Shown: in pieces, positions 26,239 to 34,290 of the stretch
How the letters are laid out: the number at the start of each line of letters is the position of its first letter
Numbering within the stretch: position 1 is the stretch's first letter
Source of the DNA: DASRGL01 sp035651115
GTDB lineage: Bacteria; Armatimonadota; Chthonomonadetes; Chthonomonadales; Chthonomonadaceae
NCBI GenBank assembly: GCA_035651115.1
Contig: DASRGL010000431.1
Span: forward strand, 3,915 to 67,914
Length of the DNA: 64,000 bases
Direction of reading: 5' to 3'
The notes under the pieces: generated by a model
What the model was told of the DNA's origin: nothing
The model's input: only the letters and a program-made list of their open reading frames with translations
Databases searched by the model: none
Program-made: the position numbers and the translations under genes

Positions 26239-26958
26239 TTGAGAAAGCCTGGCGGCTTCACGCTCATTGAACTGCTCGTCGTCATCGCCATTATTGCGAT
26301 TCTGGCCGCGATACTTTTCCCGGTCTTCGCCCAGGCCCGTGAGAAGGCCCGCAGCGCCGCCTGCCTCTCCAACTGCCGACAGATCGGCCTTGCGATTCAG
26401 ATGTATGCCGACGACCATGATGAGGCGTTTCCCTGCTCCTGTATGCGCAGCATGGCGATGGGCGGGGACATGATGTCTGCCAATCTCCAGAGCTGGCTGG
26501 AGACGACCCTGCCCTATATCAAGTCCCGCAGCCTGTACCACTGCCCGTCCGACTCCAGCCCTCTCTGGAACAACAGGGATCTGCCGCGCCAGTCGTCCTA
26601 CGGCTTCAACGCCTACTTCATTCCCATTCAGGAGCCGTACTACGGCCTGAACCAGGCGCAGATCGCCCGTCCCGCCGAATGCGTGCTGGTGACGGAGTTG
26701 GCCGATACCTGGAACGAGGACTTCTTTATGCCGATGTACTGGGGCGATCCGCCGAAAGTAGCAAACGCGGACATGCAGATGATGGAGTGGGACATGATGC
26801 AGAAGGAGCCGATGAGCCTGGCGATTCGACGCCATACGGAAGGAGCCAACTACGTCTTTGCAGAGGGCCATGCGAAATGGCTGCGGTTCGCGAAGACCTT
26901 CCAGCAGGCCATGGGCGACCCCCCCTCTGTGGACTGGTACGACCCTCTCAAACCCTAA
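26239..26958 (+). CDS. DUF1559 protein with prepilin-type N-terminus, second copy
   Basis: 239 residues. MRKPGG, then FTLIELLVVIAIIAILAAIL (7-26), is the prepilin-peptidase site plus helix. After FAQAREKAR the domain diverges strongly from the copy at 8.9 kb. The C-terminal motif reads RHTEGANYVFAEGHAKW, with Glu where the family has Asp in the DG position. TTG at 26239 is the start: AAGGAGG lies nine bases upstream and no ATG is near. A Met-rich section (MQMMEWDMMQ) is notable. Exported pseudopilin-like protein, exact role unknown. Shares a promoter layout with the first copy. Confidence 0.88.
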   Translation: MRKPGGFTLIELLVVIAIIAILAAILFPVFAQAREKARSAACLSNCRQIGLAIQMYADDHDEAFPCSCMRSMAMGGDMMSANLQSWLETTLPYIKSRSLYHCPSDSSPLWNNRDLPRQSSYGFNAYFIPIQEPYYGLNQAQIARPAECVLVTELADTWNEDFFMPMYWGDPPKVANADMQMMEWDMMQKEPMSLAIRRHTEGANYVFAEGHAKWLRFAKTFQQAMGDPPSVDWYDPLKP

Positions 26959-26995
26959 TAGACCTCTCAATTAAAGATTGCAGCCTGACAAACCC

Positions 26996-27373
26996 TCAGA
27001 TTCTGAGGGCGAGTAGTTCTATCCAATCCTGTTGCTGAACCAGCAGGCGTTTGAGATAGCGCAGACCGATCTGAAACAGACTCCTCTGCCGTTTTACCGA
27101 GCGCTCGACAAAGCGGCGTCGCCCGCGTTGCTCGACCGTTTCGCCCAGACACAGAGCAAAAACATAGGCGATGCAGACGCGCAACACCACACGGGAAACC
27201 CGCGCGGTGTCTTTAAGCCGGGTCGTTTCCAGGCGAAAACCCTGCTCCTTGAAATCGCGGAACATCGCTTCGATACTGAAGCGGCCTACGTAACGCGCCA
27301 AGATCGCCCGCCCGGCAGGCAAGTCGGACAGAAGATACCAGGGTTCGTCGTCGGGATGGTCTTGGCTCCATCC
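26996..27373 (-). pseudogene. C-terminal remnant of an IS4-family transposase
   Basis: The frame reads DDEPWYLLSDLPAGRAI, then YVGRFSIEAMFRDFK, the Y-x2-R-x3-E-x6-K catalytic signature of IS4 DDE transposases. It continues to a normal-looking end at 26996. The N-terminal two thirds, including the first catalytic Asp residues, are missing: reading upstream meets a stop near 27377, where the inserted IS256-type element begins. Not functional. Confidence 0.85.
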
Positions 27374-27957
27374 GGGTTATGTCAAGTCTTTTCTGTAAAA
27401 TTGGGCTGGCCTGCTGAGAGCGCAAACGGCAGGTCATGGTGTCTCCTTTCGGTTACCACGCCAGAGAGGAAAACGCATCATGACCTACCCACTCGATTCT
27501 ACACGACCCCAAGACCTCCTGGAAACCATCGCCGACAACGGCCTGGAAGGCCTGCCCGACCTGTTCCGTGTGCTGGTCAAGGCGGCCATGCTCCTGGAGC
27601 GTCCGTTATGTCTATCAAGTTGGTAACGGAGGGTCGCAAAACCAATCCGCAGTTAGCCGCCTGGTCAGAAGCCAATCTGCCCGAAGGCTTTGCTGTCTTC
27701 GCCTTTCCTGAGCCGCCTCGTCGCCTCCTGCGCACGACCAACGGCTTGGAGCGGATCAGCCAGGAAGCGCGGCGTCGGACGCGGATGTGCCGTCACTTCC
27801 CCAACGAGGCGTCCTGCCTGCGGCTGGTGTCGGCGGTGCTGATGGAAATCAGCGACGAATGGGAGACGGGCAAAGCCTATCTGACTTTCGACGACTAGAC
27901 GAACGGGCTGCTGAAGGGAGCCACCGACAATTTTACAGAAAGGGCTTGACACAACCC
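27374..27957 (+). mobile_element. Internally deleted IS256-family (Mutator) element inserted in the IS4 remnant
   Basis: The left end GGGTTATGTCAAGTCTTTTC (continuing TGTAAAATTG) and the inverted right end GGGTTGTGTCAAGCCCTTTC (continuing TGTAAAATTG) give 30-bp terminal repeats with three or so differences. Inside are the first 45 or so codons and the last 95 or so codons of a Mutator-type transposase, with the middle deleted. The 584-bp unit could only move if helped by an intact copy. No matching 8-9 bp target duplication is seen at the edges. Confidence 0.85.
27480..27898 (+). pseudogene. IS256-type transposase, middle deleted and frameshifted
   Basis: N-terminal piece (27480-27626): LLETIADNGLEGLPDLFRVL and VKAAMLLER match the start of Mutator transposases. 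C-terminal piece (about 27608-27898, different frame): AWSEANLPEGFAVF, RRLLRTTNGLERI, RRTRMCRHFPNEASCLRL and EISDEWETGKAYL match the end. The central catalytic DDE region is gone. Confidence 0.88.
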
Positions 27958-28037
27958 AGGAATTCCCTGCTGGGTGTCGAACAGCCTGTTGGTTTTCAAG
28001 GCTCTATGCAAGAGTTTCCACCGCGAGTTTGAGGTAA

Positions 28038-28082
28038 CGATACCGCATACAGTAAGGCACAGCCTTACTGTATGCGGTATCG
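28038..28082. repeat. Perfect 21-bp inverted repeat with a 3-base loop
   Basis: CGATACCGCATACAGTAAGGC (28038-28058), ACA, then its exact reverse complement (28062-28082). No T run follows on either strand. It lies between the IS256 remnant and the tRNA-Met terminator. Confidence 0.9.
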
Positions 28083-28157
28083 CCACTCAGACCCAAACAT
28101 GACTTGCGCTCTCTGGACAGAGTTCGGAGGATGTCCGAGTGAACAAAACAAAGCAAA

Positions 28158-28188
28158 AGACCGGAAGAACCTTTCTGGCTTCCGGTCT
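28158..28188 (-). terminator. Terminator downstream of tRNA-Met
   Basis: AGACCGGAAG and CTTCCGGTCT stem. On the - strand it is followed by TTTGCTTTGTTTTG (28157 down to 28144). It fits the end of the tRNA transcript. Confidence 0.85.
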
Positions 28189-28306
28189 CTTGTGTAGTGA
28201 CTCTATTGCGACAGTGTTGTAGGTATGAGCAGATGCTCTGACCCGTGCCGCCAGACATATAGATTGCTGACTCTAACCCGCCCAAAATGTCAACAACTAT
28301 CAACAA

Positions 28307-28380
28307 TAGCGGAGGGGGGACTCGAACCCTCGACACTACGGGTATGAACCGTATGCTCTAACCAACTGAGCTACTCCGCC
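28307..28380 (-). tRNA. tRNA-Met (CAT anticodon), elongator type
   Basis: Reads GGCGGAG acceptor, D arm GCTCAGTTGGTTAGAGC, anticodon stem-loop TACGG-TTCATAC-CCGTA, T arm GAGGG-TTCGAGT-CCCCC, acceptor CTCCGCT and discriminator A; 74 bases without encoded CCA. The anticodon stem lacks the three G-C pairs of an initiator tRNA, and the first pair is G-U rather than a C-A mismatch, so it is not the initiator. tRNA-Ile with modified CAU cannot be excluded. One A-C mismatch lies in the T stem (second pair). Confidence 0.93.
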
Positions 28381-28472
28381 ACAAAGCACCTCTATTCTAC
28401 CATAGCCCGGCCCGGTTTGTCAAAAGCCTCACGGGGAAAAATCGCACGGCCTCTGGCGGACGGGCGAACGGC

Positions 28473-29393
28473 TCAGCGGCTCAGACGCCAGTGGGTCGTG
28501 AAGGAGTAGGAAGCGCCGGGCGCAAGCGTCTGCATCGGGCTGAGCAGCTCCATCTCGATATACTTGAGCGGGTCGGGATTCGTGTAGACCTCCTGGCCGC
28601 AGCCGTCGTCGGGATACGTCTTGCCCGTCTCATACGTCGCCGAGACCTCGAAAATCCGCCCGCCCTTCTCCGACCGAATCCAGCCCTGCGGCGAGTCTGC
28701 GCCGATCTTGACGGACTTCTCCTTGTCCCGCTTCAGATGCGCCTCATCCCCGACAAGTGTGAGCCTGCCGGGCGGCGGATCGGCGTCCTTGAACGTGTAG
28801 TAGCCTGCCGCGAACTTCCCGCCTCTGTTCAGGGGCAGGCGCACCACATCCGGGTCATCCACCTGCGTGACCTCCCAGACGCCCCAGTTGATATGCTTAT
28901 CCAGGGTGTTGGTCATCGTGTTCGTAATGGTCACGCCCGTTCCCGTCTCGTCCAACGCGATCTCCCGCGTAAACCGGAGGCCGGCGACCGCGCTGGCCTG
29001 CCCGGTCATCTTGAGGTGCTGGTTGGGAAGGACCTCGACCGTCTGCGGCGCACTGTCCAGCGTCGCATCGGGCGGCCAGTCCCAGCGCGACTGCGGCGCG
29101 GGCCAGAGCTTGTCGCCGCCGAAATTGGGCCACTCTCTGGCCGCCTGCGCGGGATCGGCCAGCTTGCCTTTCAGGGCCGGATTGACCCAGATCATATTCC
29201 GGTCGCCCACATAGCCGTAGCGCATGATGCGCCCGATCTGCGGCACGACAACGACCTCGACCGTGCCGTTGGAAAGCTGGTAGCAGTGCGGCCAGCCCTC
29301 GAAGCGTACCTGTTTCACCGTCACGGCTCCCCACGCCGCGCCCGCTGCGCCGAGCGCCATCGCCACGCCGAGCGCCGTCATACCTGCTCGCAT
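28473..29393 (-). CDS. Secreted DUF4380-like protein
   Basis: 306 residues with a signal peptide (MRAGMTALGVAMALGAAGAAWGA). The mature part has the beta-sandwich pattern VEVVVVPQIGRIMRYGYVG, WPNFGGDKLWPAPQSRWDWP and NWGVWEVTQV, typical of galactose-mutarotase-like DUF4380 proteins. These are presumed carbohydrate-binding or epimerase-like, but the activity is unproven. ATG 29393 has AAGGAGG seven bases upstream; the longer frame to 29429 is not needed. It is divergent from the 3-hydroxyacyl-CoA dehydrogenase. Confidence 0.85.
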   Translation of the reverse strand: MRAGMTALGVAMALGAAGAAWGAVTVKQVRFEGWPHCYQLSNGTVEVVVVPQIGRIMRYGYVGDRNMIWVNPALKGKLADPAQAAREWPNFGGDKLWPAPQSRWDWPPDATLDSAPQTVEVLPNQHLKMTGQASAVAGLRFTREIALDETGTGVTITNTMTNTLDKHINWGVWEVTQVDDPDVVRLPLNRGGKFAAGYYTFKDADPPPGRLTLVGDEAHLKRDKEKSVKIGADSPQGWIRSEKGGRIFEVSATYETGKTYPDDGCGQEVYTNPDPLKYIEMELLSPMQTLAPGASYSFTTHWRLSR

Positions 29394-29454
29394 CCTTGCC
29401 TTGCCCTCCTTTTTACCCGGTGATTGCACGTCGAGCGTGACGATTCCTGCCCGC

Positions 29455-29484
29455 TTGACGCCGCCTGCCGCCCCGTGTTAGAAT
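29455..29484 (+). promoter_or_regulatory. Promoter of the 3-hydroxyacyl-CoA dehydrogenase gene
   Basis: TTGACG (29455-29460), 18-base spacer ending TGT, then TAGAAT (29479-29484): a -35 plus -10 pair with TG-type extension. The spacer text is clearly similar to the promoter at 30521-30550. Confidence 0.75.
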
Positions 29485-29548
29485 GCCGCACCGGGCGCGA
29501 TGGAAGATAGGCCCGCCCAAAAGTCGAAGCGAACAGCAGGAGAGAGGG

Positions 29549-30499
29549 ATGCACGTCGAAGAGATTCGGAACATCGCCGTTGTCGGCGCGGGCCTGATGG
29601 GACACGGAATCGCGCAGGAGTGCGCGCTGTGCGGCTACTCCGTTGCGCTGACCGATGTGAGCGCGGATGCATTGGATCGGGCGCGTGCCAGCATCGAGGC
29701 CAACCTGCAAACGCTGGTGAGCCGGGGCGCGCTGACCGCAGAGCGCGCCGCAGCGGTACTGCCACAGATACGCGCCTGCGCGCAACTGGGCGAGGCGCTG
29801 GCCGGGGCCGATTTCGTCATCGAGGCAGCGGCGGAAGACCTGGCCGTGAAGCAGAATCTCTTCCACCAGATGGATGCGCTCTGCCCGCCGCAAACGATCC
29901 TGGCAAGCAACACCTCGACCTTCATGCCGACCAGACTGGCCTCCGCCACCCGCCGCCCGGACAGAGTCCTTGTCGCCCACTATTTCAACCCGCCCTATCT
30001 GCTGCCCCTGGTCGAAGTCGTCTGCGGCGAAGCCACCTCCGAGGAGACACTGCAAACCACGCTGGCCCTCCTGACCCGGATGGGCAAACGCCCGGTACAC
30101 GTGCGGAAAGAGGTTCCCGGCTTCATCGGCAATCGGCTGCAAATGGCGCTGCTCCGCGAGGCGCTGTCGCTGGTCGAGCAGGGCGTCGCGACGCCGCAGG
30201 ACGTGGATGCTGTCATCCAGAACGGATTCGGGCGGCGGCTGGCAGCGGCGGGCGTCTTCGAGGTGTTCGACTTCGGCGGCTGGAATCTCATCCTGGCGAT
30301 TCTGCAAATGCTCCTACCGGAGATCGCGTCCTCTACAGAGGCGTCGCGCCTGCTCGTGGAGAAGGTGGCGCGCGGCGAACTCGGCGTGAAGTCCGGCCAG
30401 GGTTTCTATGAGTGGGATGCGGACACCGCCCAGGCGCGCAAGAGCGCGATCGCGCAGACGCTGATCGCGCTGGCGCGGCTCCCATCCGAAACGCGGTAG
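29549..30499 (+). CDS. 3-hydroxyacyl-CoA dehydrogenase family protein
   Basis: NAD-dependent oxidoreductase of the short HAD type, 316 residues. The Rossmann motif is VVGAGLMGHGIAQ (11-23). FVIEAAAEDLAVKQNLF and ASNTSTF hold the conserved Glu/Asn/Ser region. The catalytic-type His is in VLVAHYFNPPYLLPLVEVV. KEVPGFIGNRLQMALLREA starts the C-terminal helical domain. The HYFNPPYLLPLVEVV version also occurs in L-gulonate/L-carnitine-type dehydrogenases, so the substrate may be a hydroxy acid rather than a CoA ester. AGGAGAGAGGG precedes ATG 29549. Confidence 0.88.
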   Translation: MHVEEIRNIAVVGAGLMGHGIAQECALCGYSVALTDVSADALDRARASIEANLQTLVSRGALTAERAAAVLPQIRACAQLGEALAGADFVIEAAAEDLAVKQNLFHQMDALCPPQTILASNTSTFMPTRLASATRRPDRVLVAHYFNPPYLLPLVEVVCGEATSEETLQTTLALLTRMGKRPVHVRKEVPGFIGNRLQMALLREALSLVEQGVATPQDVDAVIQNGFGRRLAAAGVFEVFDFGGWNLILAILQMLLPEIASSTEASRLLVEKVARGELGVKSGQGFYEWDADTAQARKSAIAQTLIALARLPSETR

Positions 30500-30520
30500 G
30501 ATTCCGCCTGCCGCCCAATC

Positions 30521-30550
30521 TTGACACGCACTGTCGGCCCGTGCTAAAAT
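30521..30550 (+). promoter_or_regulatory. Promoter of the selenium-binding protein gene
   Basis: TTGACA (30521-30526), 18 bases, TAAAAT (30545-30550), with TGC before the -10. The predicted leader from about 30557 folds into overlapping hairpins: CCGGGCGCA with TGCGCCCGG, or CCCGGCA with TGCCGGG. Confidence 0.8.
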
Positions 30551-30633
30551 CGCGATACCGGGCGCACGGAGCCATGCGCCCGGCACGCCTGCCGGGCACT
30601 CCCGGAAAAAACGGCCCAGGAGGGCTAGAAAAT

Positions 30634-32007
30634 ATGTCTGATACCCATACGACCGAACACGCCTGCTGCGGCCCCGGCTACGCCTCGCCCGCCGAAGCGA
30701 TGCTGGCCGCGCCGGAAAAGGTACTCTACACCGTCGCGCTCTATACCGGAACCGGCATCGAAGCGCCGGACTACCTGGCGACGGTGGACGTAGACCCTCA
30801 ATCCCCGACCTATTCGCAGGTCATTCATCGCACGCCCGTTCCCAATCTCGGCGACGAACTTCACCACTTCGGATGGAACGCCTGCAGCTCCTGTCATGGC
30901 GACGCCGACAAGTCCCGCCGCTTCCTGGTGTTGCCCGGAATGCGTTCCAGCCGTATCCATATCCTCGATACCGCCGACGAGCGCGCCCCGAAACTCCACA
31001 AGGTCATCGAGCCGGAGGAGATCAAGGCCAAGACGAACCTGACGGCGGGCCATACCGTCCACTGCCTGGCCGACGGCCATGTGATGATCTCCATGCTCGG
31101 CGATAGCGAGGGCAACGGGCCGGGCGGCTTCCTGCTCCTCGACGAGAATTTCGACATCGCGGGGCGCTGGGAACGCCAGATGGACGGGATGCGCTTCAAC
31201 TACGATTTCTGGTATCAGCCGCGCCACAACGTCATGGTCAGCAGCGAGTGGGGCGCTCCCAAGACCTTCTATCCCGGCTTCGATCTCAACGATGTCTCTG
31301 CCGGGAACTACGGCCAGCAGATTCACTTCTGGGACTGGAACGCACATGAGATCATCAAGACGGTAGACCTCGGCGCGGACGGCCTGATTCCCCTCGAACT
31401 GCGCTTCCTGCATGACCCGGACGGCGTGCATGGCTTCGTCGCCGCCGCGCTCAGCAGCAACCTGTTCCATTTCCACAAAGCGGCAGACGGCGATTGGAAG
31501 GTCGAGAAGGTCGTGGATATTCCTTCGGTCGAGGTGGAGGGCTGGCCGATCCCGGTTCCCTCGCTCATCACCGACATTCTGCTCTCGATGGACGACCGCT
31601 TCCTCTATCTGTCCAACTGGCTGCACGGCGACATCCGCCAGTACGACATCAGCGATCCGGCGCATCCGAGACTGGCCGGTCAGGTCTGGGTCGGCGGGCT
31701 GCTCGGCAAGGCGGAGACGGTCAAGGGCAACCAGTTGCGCGGCGGCCCGCAGATGCTCCAACTCAGCCTGGACGGCAAGCGACTCTATGTGACCAACTCG
31801 CTCTTCAGCACGTGGGACAACCAGTTCTATCCCGAACTGGCAAAGAGCGGCTCGCACATGCTCCAGATAGACTGCGACACGCAGAACGGCGGCCTGGCGA
31901 TCAACCCGAACTTCTTCGTGGACTTCGCCAACGAGCCTGCCGGCCCCGCCCGCGCGCATGAGATGCGCTATCCCGGCGGGGACTGCACCTCGGACATCTG
32001 GATTTAG
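30634..32007 (+). CDS. Selenium-binding protein SBP56 family (methanethiol oxidase)
   Basis: 457 residues, the family's usual length. The N-terminal CCGPGYASPAEAM, then HHFGWNACSSCHGD, HTVHCLADGHVMISMLGD, GMRFNYDFWYQPRHNVMVSSEWG and the C-terminal AHEMRYPGGDCTSDIWI are all conserved. Bacterial members oxidise methanethiol to formaldehyde, H2S and H2O2 using copper held by the conserved His residues; that activity is inferred from the family. ATG 30634 follows CAGGAGG. A [2Fe-2S] ferredoxin gene is next downstream. Confidence 0.92.
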   Translation: MSDTHTTEHACCGPGYASPAEAMLAAPEKVLYTVALYTGTGIEAPDYLATVDVDPQSPTYSQVIHRTPVPNLGDELHHFGWNACSSCHGDADKSRRFLVLPGMRSSRIHILDTADERAPKLHKVIEPEEIKAKTNLTAGHTVHCLADGHVMISMLGDSEGNGPGGFLLLDENFDIAGRWERQMDGMRFNYDFWYQPRHNVMVSSEWGAPKTFYPGFDLNDVSAGNYGQQIHFWDWNAHEIIKTVDLGADGLIPLELRFLHDPDGVHGFVAAALSSNLFHFHKAADGDWKVEKVVDIPSVEVEGWPIPVPSLITDILLSMDDRFLYLSNWLHGDIRQYDISDPAHPRLAGQVWVGGLLGKAETVKGNQLRGGPQMLQLSLDGKRLYVTNSLFSTWDNQFYPELAKSGSHMLQIDCDTQNGGLAINPNFFVDFANEPAGPARAHEMRYPGGDCTSDIWI

Positions 32008-32146
32008 GTTTGAACCACCCGCTGCGCTAGAGGCACGGAGACACGGAGCAAAACAGGAGAAAGACGAGGATGACCCCTTTTCTCTTCTTTTGCTTTTCTC
32101 CGTGATTCCTCCGTGTCTTCGTGCCTCTGTGGTGAAGGATGTTTTT
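32008..32146. repeat. Inverted repeat (CACGGAG type) before the ferredoxin gene
   Basis: AGAGGCACGGAGACACGGAG at about 32030-32049 and its inverse (CCTCCGTGTCTTCGTGCCTC, about 32108-32127) flank a T-rich centre. The same motif, partial, appears at the start of the window and near 34.33 kb. Confidence 0.75.
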
Positions 32147-32467
32147 GTGAAAGCATATCAGGTGAGGCTGGTCAATCGAGAGAACCGCGTCGTCATGGTG
32201 GCGGAGAACGAGACTATTCTGGAAGCGGCAGAGGAGGCAGGCATCACGCTGCCGTATGGCTGCCGGTTCGGCGTCTGCGTGACGTGCGCGGCCAGACTGT
32301 TGGAGGGAGAGGTAGATCAGTCGGCAGGGGTAGCGCTGAAACCGGCGCAGGAGGCGATGGGCTATGTGCTGCTCTGCATCGCCACCCCGCGCTCCGACTG
32401 TACGTTCGAGGTCGGGGTCGAGTGTCAGGACGATCTCTATATCAATCCGTTCAAAGGCCGCCGTTAG
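32147..32467 (+). CDS. [2Fe-2S] ferredoxin
   Basis: Plant-type ferredoxin of 106 residues: YQVRLVNRENRVVMVAENET fold start, then the cluster loop CRFGVCVTC (C-x4-C-x2-C) and the fourth ligand in LLCIATP. An electron carrier for an unidentified oxygenase or reductase. GTG at 32147 is the start, since no in-frame ATG exists before the fold and AAGGA lies seven bases upstream. The leader is a repeat (32030-32127), which may also act as processing or stop site after the upstream gene. Confidence 0.9.
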   Translation: MKAYQVRLVNRENRVVMVAENETILEAAEEAGITLPYGCRFGVCVTCAARLLEGEVDQSAGVALKPAQEAMGYVLLCIATPRSDCTFEVGVECQDDLYINPFKGRR

Positions 32468-32481
32468 AACGCCTCATGCAA

Positions 32482-32650
32482 CCTCCCCTAACCCCTCCTT
32501 CGTAAGGAGGGGAACAGTTCCCTCCCCTTCGTAAGGAGGGGAACAGTTCCCTCCCCTTCGTAAGGGGAGGGCTATCGTCAATGGCAGGTAGCAATGGGAG
32601 GATGTGGTTCCCTCCCCTTACGAAGGGGAGGGCTAGGGAGGGGTTCGGTT
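32482..32650. repeat. Foldback repeat with a 29-bp tandem unit
   Basis: TTCGTAAGGAGGGGAACAGT followed by TCCCTCCCC is repeated with starts at 32499, 32528 and (partly) 32557. An inverse copy, CCCTCCCCTTACGAAGGGGA, lies at about 32611-32630. Each unit holds its own small hairpin (CCTTCGTAAGG). It lies between the convergent ferredoxin and DUF1080 genes. Confidence 0.85.
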
Positions 32651-32663
32651 CAGCGCATGTAGT

Positions 32664-33950
32664 CTATTCCGTCTTGCGCGGTATCTCGCGAATGTAGAGG
32701 TTCTTGAAATAGAGCGGCGCGCCGTGATGCTGCAATTCGATCTGCCCGGTCGAGTAGATGGGCTTGTCGCGCTCCCAGTAGTTCTCCATCGGCACAGCCT
32801 GCACGACCAGGTCGTTGTTCAGGAAGACCGTCACCTTCTCGCCGACCATCAGGATACGGAAGCGATTCCACTCCCCGATCGGCTTATCGGCCTTATGCGT
32901 GGGATTGCTGGGGTGCTTCTGGTTGTTGAAGAGGCCGCCCGACCCTAGCGGATTGTCCCATATCTGCACCTGCGGGCTGCCGCGCAGATAGATGCCGCTG
33001 TCGCCGCCCGGCTCGATCTTCCAGTCCACCAGCAGCTCGAAATCGCCGTAGTCTTTGGCCGTGCAGAGGCTATTGTTTTTCCCATCATAGGTGAGGACCC
33101 CGTCCACCACCTTCCAGTGCTTGAGAGCTTCCTGGGTGGCCTGCTTCTCGGCGGCGGCAAGCTGCTCCGGCGTCATCCTGGCGCGCGTCGGCGGATCGGC
33201 GACCAGTCCCTTCCAGCCGGTCAGGTCTTTGCCGTTGAAGAGCGCGTGAAAACCGGGCGGGGGCGTGTTGTCCCGCTCCGGCTTCGACAGGTCTTTGATC
33301 CAGATGTTGCGGAAATAGACCGCGCTCGGCCCGTGTCCGAGAAAGCCGATATGCCCCCGGTCGCGCAACATGCCGGGATGCTCGTAGAGCGTTTCGGGAT
33401 CATGTACGGCGTTCAGGTCGGCGTCCACGATGGTCTTGCCGTTCAGGACGACCTTGATACGCCGCCCGATGGCCGAGATCTCCTCCCGATTCCACTCCCC
33501 GACGGGTTTGAGCGCGCCGCGTTTGGCAGGAGCTACCTTGTAGATCGAGCCGTGATACTGTCCCGGCTCCAGGTGGGCGTAGCGGGCATCCGAATCGTCG
33601 AGTATCTGGCACTCCATCCCGTTGTAGGCCGCATCGCCTCCCAGCGGGGCGCGCAGCCCGACGCCATTGTTCCCGCCCTTATCCAGCTTGAACTCGAACC
33701 GGAAAATGAAATCGCTATACTCTTTCTCGGTCAGCAGCTTGCCGCCCCCCTCGGCAGGACAGGCCAGCACGCCGTCCTCTTGCACGACATAGCCCGGCCC
33801 GATGCCTCCCACCAGCGTCCATCCGTTCAGTGTCCTGCCGTCGAACAGCCGGACGAAGCCGCCGTTCTCCTCCGCCACCGCACGGGAACCCAGCCCACAG
33901 AGGACGAAGAGCAACACAAAAGACAGCGTGCCAAGTCTCCGAATACGCAT
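32664..33950 (-). CDS. Secreted protein with two DUF1080 (3-keto-disaccharide hydrolase) domains
   Basis: 428 residues. The signal peptide MRIRRLGTLSFVLLFVLCGL runs to about 26. Domain 1 (about 30-220) has FVRLFDGRTLNGW, NNGVGLRAP and GMECQILDD. Domain 2 (about 232-425) has FHALFNGKDLTGWKGL, DSGIYLRGSPQVQIWDNP and PIGEWNRFRI. DUF1080 is a laminin-G-like beta-sandwich; some members hydrolyse 3-keto-glycosides. Tandem domains occur in Planctomycetota and relatives. Probably acts on oligosaccharides outside the cytoplasm, perhaps after oxidation by a Gfo/Idh/MocA enzyme (inference). Confidence 0.9.
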   Translation of the reverse strand: MRIRRLGTLSFVLLFVLCGLGSRAVAEENGGFVRLFDGRTLNGWTLVGGIGPGYVVQEDGVLACPAEGGGKLLTEKEYSDFIFRFEFKLDKGGNNGVGLRAPLGGDAAYNGMECQILDDSDARYAHLEPGQYHGSIYKVAPAKRGALKPVGEWNREEISAIGRRIKVVLNGKTIVDADLNAVHDPETLYEHPGMLRDRGHIGFLGHGPSAVYFRNIWIKDLSKPERDNTPPPGFHALFNGKDLTGWKGLVADPPTRARMTPEQLAAAEKQATQEALKHWKVVDGVLTYDGKNNSLCTAKDYGDFELLVDWKIEPGGDSGIYLRGSPQVQIWDNPLGSGGLFNNQKHPSNPTHKADKPIGEWNRFRILMVGEKVTVFLNNDLVVQAVPMENYWERDKPIYSTGQIELQHHGAPLYFKNLYIREIPRKTE

Positions 33951-34290
33951 TTCAACTCCTCATGAAGAAAGTGGAACCGCCCGCTGCGCCCTGAGTCGGC
34001 GCAGGCCGACTTCGTGCTTTGGCAGCCGCGAATTCCTTCGCCGGGCAAGGTATTTCTACACGCTCTTACAGCCCACCTGCCAGTAGTCGCTCACTCGCCT
34101 TTGTGATCGTTCGGCAGACAGGTTCAGGGTTCTGCTGCGCGGAGCGATGGCGCGACAGACCTGCTCCGACTTTGTCTGGACTTGCCGGGCATCGAAACGC
34201 CCCAGAGAACGCAGCGGCACAGCCTGAAGATGCCGGGCGCTGATAACGAGCGCCAGTAAGAGGGTTCCTCCGACCGCATTTCACAGGTCT
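33951..34290. repeat. Gene-free stretch with a dispersed repeat
   Basis: AGTCGGCGCAGGCCGACTTC (33992-34011) followed by GTGCTTTGGCAGCCGCGAATTC and CCGGGCAAGG is a hairpin-bearing repeat that I recognise as common in several environmental phyla. The rest (34060-34290) has no convincing gene. AACGCAGCGGCACAGCC and TGAAGATGCCGGGCGCTG carry small inverted repeats. Confidence 0.55.

Noticed and set aside
32482..32650. CRISPR-like array
   Set aside because: Repeat units are directly tandem (29-bp period) without variable spacers, and no cas genes are present.
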